Origin: Deltaproteobacteria bacterium
GTDB taxonomy: Bacteria > Myxococcota_A > Polyangia > HGW-17
Direction: 5' to 3'
Assembly (NCBI GenBank): GCA_016937155.1
Contig: JAFGWM010000027.1
Span: 27,506-91,505 of the forward strand
Length of the DNA: 64,000 bases
The position numbers were made by a program, and so were the translations under genes. The notes under the pieces were generated by a model. It worked only from the letters and a program-made list of their open reading frames with translations, did no database searches and was not told the origin of the DNA. Positions 62,309 through 64,000 of the stretch are shown in pieces (position 1 is the first letter of the stretch; each line of letters opens with the position of its first letter).

Positions 62309-64000
62309 TCAGTTCCTGAGCTTATCCACTGCTTCCCTTAACTGATCACTTGATGTCATAAGTCCCTCAAGAGCCTCAGTTGTGTCACCAATGGAATCAT
62401 TGATGTTTACGGCACTTTTCTGATTTTTCATTGATGTTTCCACAACACCATGAATGTGTGTTGAAACAGTTTTGCCTTCATTGGCCAGAGAAACAGCCTG
62501 AGTAGACATATTCTCAACTGATTCGGAAATTGCCTGCATTCCGGTTGAAATTTTATCAAGGGCTCCAAGGGCGTTCTGGATAACCTCAGCACCTTCGTCA
62601 AGCATAACTACTCCTGATTTCATTGAATCAATGGTCTCGTTACTCTCTTTTTCAATTATTCTAACAATCTTCGAGATATCCACCGCATTTTTAGAACTGT
62701 TTTCAGCCAGTTTACGCACTTCATCGGCAACAACTGCAAATCCTCGTCCCGCATCCCCTGCCCTTGCTGCTTCAATTGCAGCATTAAAAGCAAGCAGGTT
62801 TGTCTGACTGGCTATTTCCTTAATAATATCCACAAAACCACTGATTTTTTCCAGTTCCTCCACAAGTTTCACAACCATCTGATGATTTTTACTCATACTC
62901 TGGTTGATAGCGCCGAGTTTTCTCTTGGCTTCTTCTCCAGCCCCTTTACCGGTATCAGCATCTTTTTGAACATCCCTGCTAAGAGAGACTGACTCCGAAC
63001 TGAGTTTTTCCATAAAGATACTGCTTTCAAGCATTTTCTCAAGTTTATCAGACGATTCACCAAGTAAGTGCACCTGATTATCAATCTCCCTGTTGATTCC
63101 TTCCATTTGCGTGGAAATTTCGTCAATTTTCTGCCTACTGGTATCAACCAGTTCCACTACATTAACAGTAGATTCCTCAATCATCTTTTCAACTACTACC
63201 TGTGCGGTAATATTCTGGATATATTCAAGCGCTCCCTTGATGTTACCCTTGGCGTCCTTTATAGGGGAACAGGTATATATAATATCCATATGTGTTCCAT
63301 TTGGAGACGCAGTAGTTTTATCATCCACAATGGAATCCGTTTTCATTGCTCTCATTGCAGCACAGTTTTCAGTCCGGCAGTGTCCGGTTCTGAAAAGATC
63401 ATAGCATTTTTTACCAATTGCTTTATCAGGGGTAGTCCCTGCTACGGAAGCACCTGTGGGATTTATATAAATTACGTTATAGTCCCTATCAATGCTCATA
63501 ATTGGAGTTGGAATAGTGTTCAGATTATTGATTTTCTCCTCTGCCGCCTGCTTCTGTTGTGTTTCCTCTGTGATGTCCAGCATATACTCCAGAGCGCCCT
63601 TAATATTCCCCTTGGCGTCCTTTATGGGACTTCCGGTGTATTTGATGGGGATAATTGTATTCGGTCTTGGACGTGCAATAGTATTTTCTGTGATAACAGT
63701 ATCGGTTTTCATCGCCCGCAGGCAGGCACATTTTTCTGTCCGGCAGTGGGGTGTTTTAAACAGATCGTAGCACTTTTTACCAACCAGTTCCTCAGGGCGA
63801 CTTTCCAGTACCCTTGCACCTTCAGGATTAATAAACGTAATATTGTAGTCTGCATCAATACTCATAATTGGAGTAGGAATGGTATTCAGATTATTTATCT
63901 TCTCCTCTGCAGCCTGCCTCTGTTTAGCTTCATCAGTTATATCGAGGATGTATTCAAGCGCTCCCTTGATATTTCCTTTGGCATCTTTTATGGGACTTCC
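62309..64000 (-). CDS. PAS-domain cytoplasmic methyl-accepting chemotaxis protein, 5' end outside window
   Basis: The frame is open to the window edge, so the N-terminus is missing. Visible are two complete PAS repeats and part of a third, about 122 residues each, with nearly identical joints ([17 protein letters not shown]) and the Cys motif KKCYDLFxTxHCRTExCA in each. Then comes the MCP signalling hairpin [20 protein letters not shown] and [18 protein letters not shown]. No membrane segment is seen in this part. It probably senses a ligand or redox state inside the cell and signals to CheA. It is the first known gene of the unit with GNAT, HDAC-family and YkgJ genes. Confidence 0.92.
   Translation of the reverse strand, partial: GSPIKDAKGNIKGALEYILDITDEAKQRQAAEEKINNLNTIPTPIMSIDADYNITFINPEGARVLESRPEELVGKKCYDLFKTPHCRTEKCACLRAMKTDTVITENTIARPRPNTIIPIKYTGSPIKDAKGNIKGALEYMLDITEETQQKQAAEEKINNLNTIPTPIMSIDRDYNVIYINPTGASVAGTTPDKAIGKKCYDLFRTGHCRTENCAAMRAMKTDSIVDDKTTASPNGTHMDIIYTCSPIKDAKGNIKGALEYIQNITAQVVVEKMIEESTVNVVELVDTSRQKIDEISTQMEGINREIDNQVHLLGESSDKLEKMLESSIFMEKLSSESVSLSRDVQKDADTGKGAGEEAKRKLGAINQSMSKNHQMVVKLVEELEKISGFVDIIKEIASQTNLLAFNAAIEAARAGDAGRGFAVVADEVRKLAENSSKNAVDISKIVRIIEKESNETIDSMKSGVVMLDEGAEVIQNALGALDKISTGMQAISESVENMSTQAVSLANEGKTVSTHIHGVVETSMKNQKSAVNINDSIGDTTEALEGLMTSSDQLREAVDKLRN

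Overview
The window looks like an AT-rich, Gram-negative chromosome of deltaproteobacterial or Myxococcota-like affinity. The clues are about a dozen secreted lipoproteins, Cys-rich modules of the CGDGxCNGSE type, FG-GAP and CARDB surface proteins, a MYXO-CTERM-like C-terminal tail on a CHAP hydrolase, and a PAS/two-component/chemoreceptor cluster. There is no rRNA or ribosomal-protein gene, so I do not name a taxon. Almost all of the window is ordinary chromosome with short operons. The accessory-looking parts are 8.5-10.5 kb and 34.3-38.4 kb.

Region by region. 0-7 kb: an SGNH hydrolase and MBOAT O-acetyltransferase pair, a formylglycine-enzyme-like lipoprotein, then a D-Ala-D-Ala-ligase-like ATP-grasp protein followed by a GT51 peptidoglycan glycosyltransferase with a very long N-terminal extension. 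7-10.7 kb: tRNA-Leu and a NupC-type nucleoside transporter, then a decayed stretch (internally deleted mrr remnant, broken lipoprotein start, CAGGAAA-like repeats), an intact Rpn-family nuclease and tRNA-Met. 10.8-25.3 kb: an XdhC/MobA-like molybdenum-cofactor pair, a two-gene unit encoding a 2338-residue repeat protein and a small membrane protein, a CHAP/golvesin-like secreted protein, a beta-propeller-like lipoprotein and SlyD. 25.3-31.1 kb: a zinc-ribbon protein, a PEP/pyruvate-binding-domain protein and glutamate dehydrogenase with a visible promoter. 31.4-44.5 kb: mainly surface lipoproteins, interrupted by tandem tRNA-Pro and tRNA-Arg, an Rpn pseudogene, and a cassette of CGDG lipoproteins bounded by two identical 22-bp palindromes.

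44.5-64 kb: zinc-ribbon and FHA proteins, a transporter/TtcA/kinase operon with TTGA overlaps, a SMUG1-like uracil-DNA glycosylase, an extensin-like LAS peptidase, an S46 dipeptidyl-peptidase lipoprotein, a hybrid histidine kinase whose first 55 codons lie in another frame, and an operon of PAS chemoreceptor, GNAT acetyltransferase, histone-deacetylase-family protein and YkgJ Cys-cluster protein. The chemoreceptor gene runs off the right edge.

The points most worth a second look are the palindromes, which have identical geometry relative to inward promoters at both ends of the 34.8-38.4 kb lipoprotein cassette; the giant protein ending in what looks like a metallopeptidase fold with a broken HExxH; the two probable frameshifts (a G-run at 36268 and the kinase N-terminus at about 60012); and the acetyltransferase/deacetylase pair embedded in a chemoreceptor operon.
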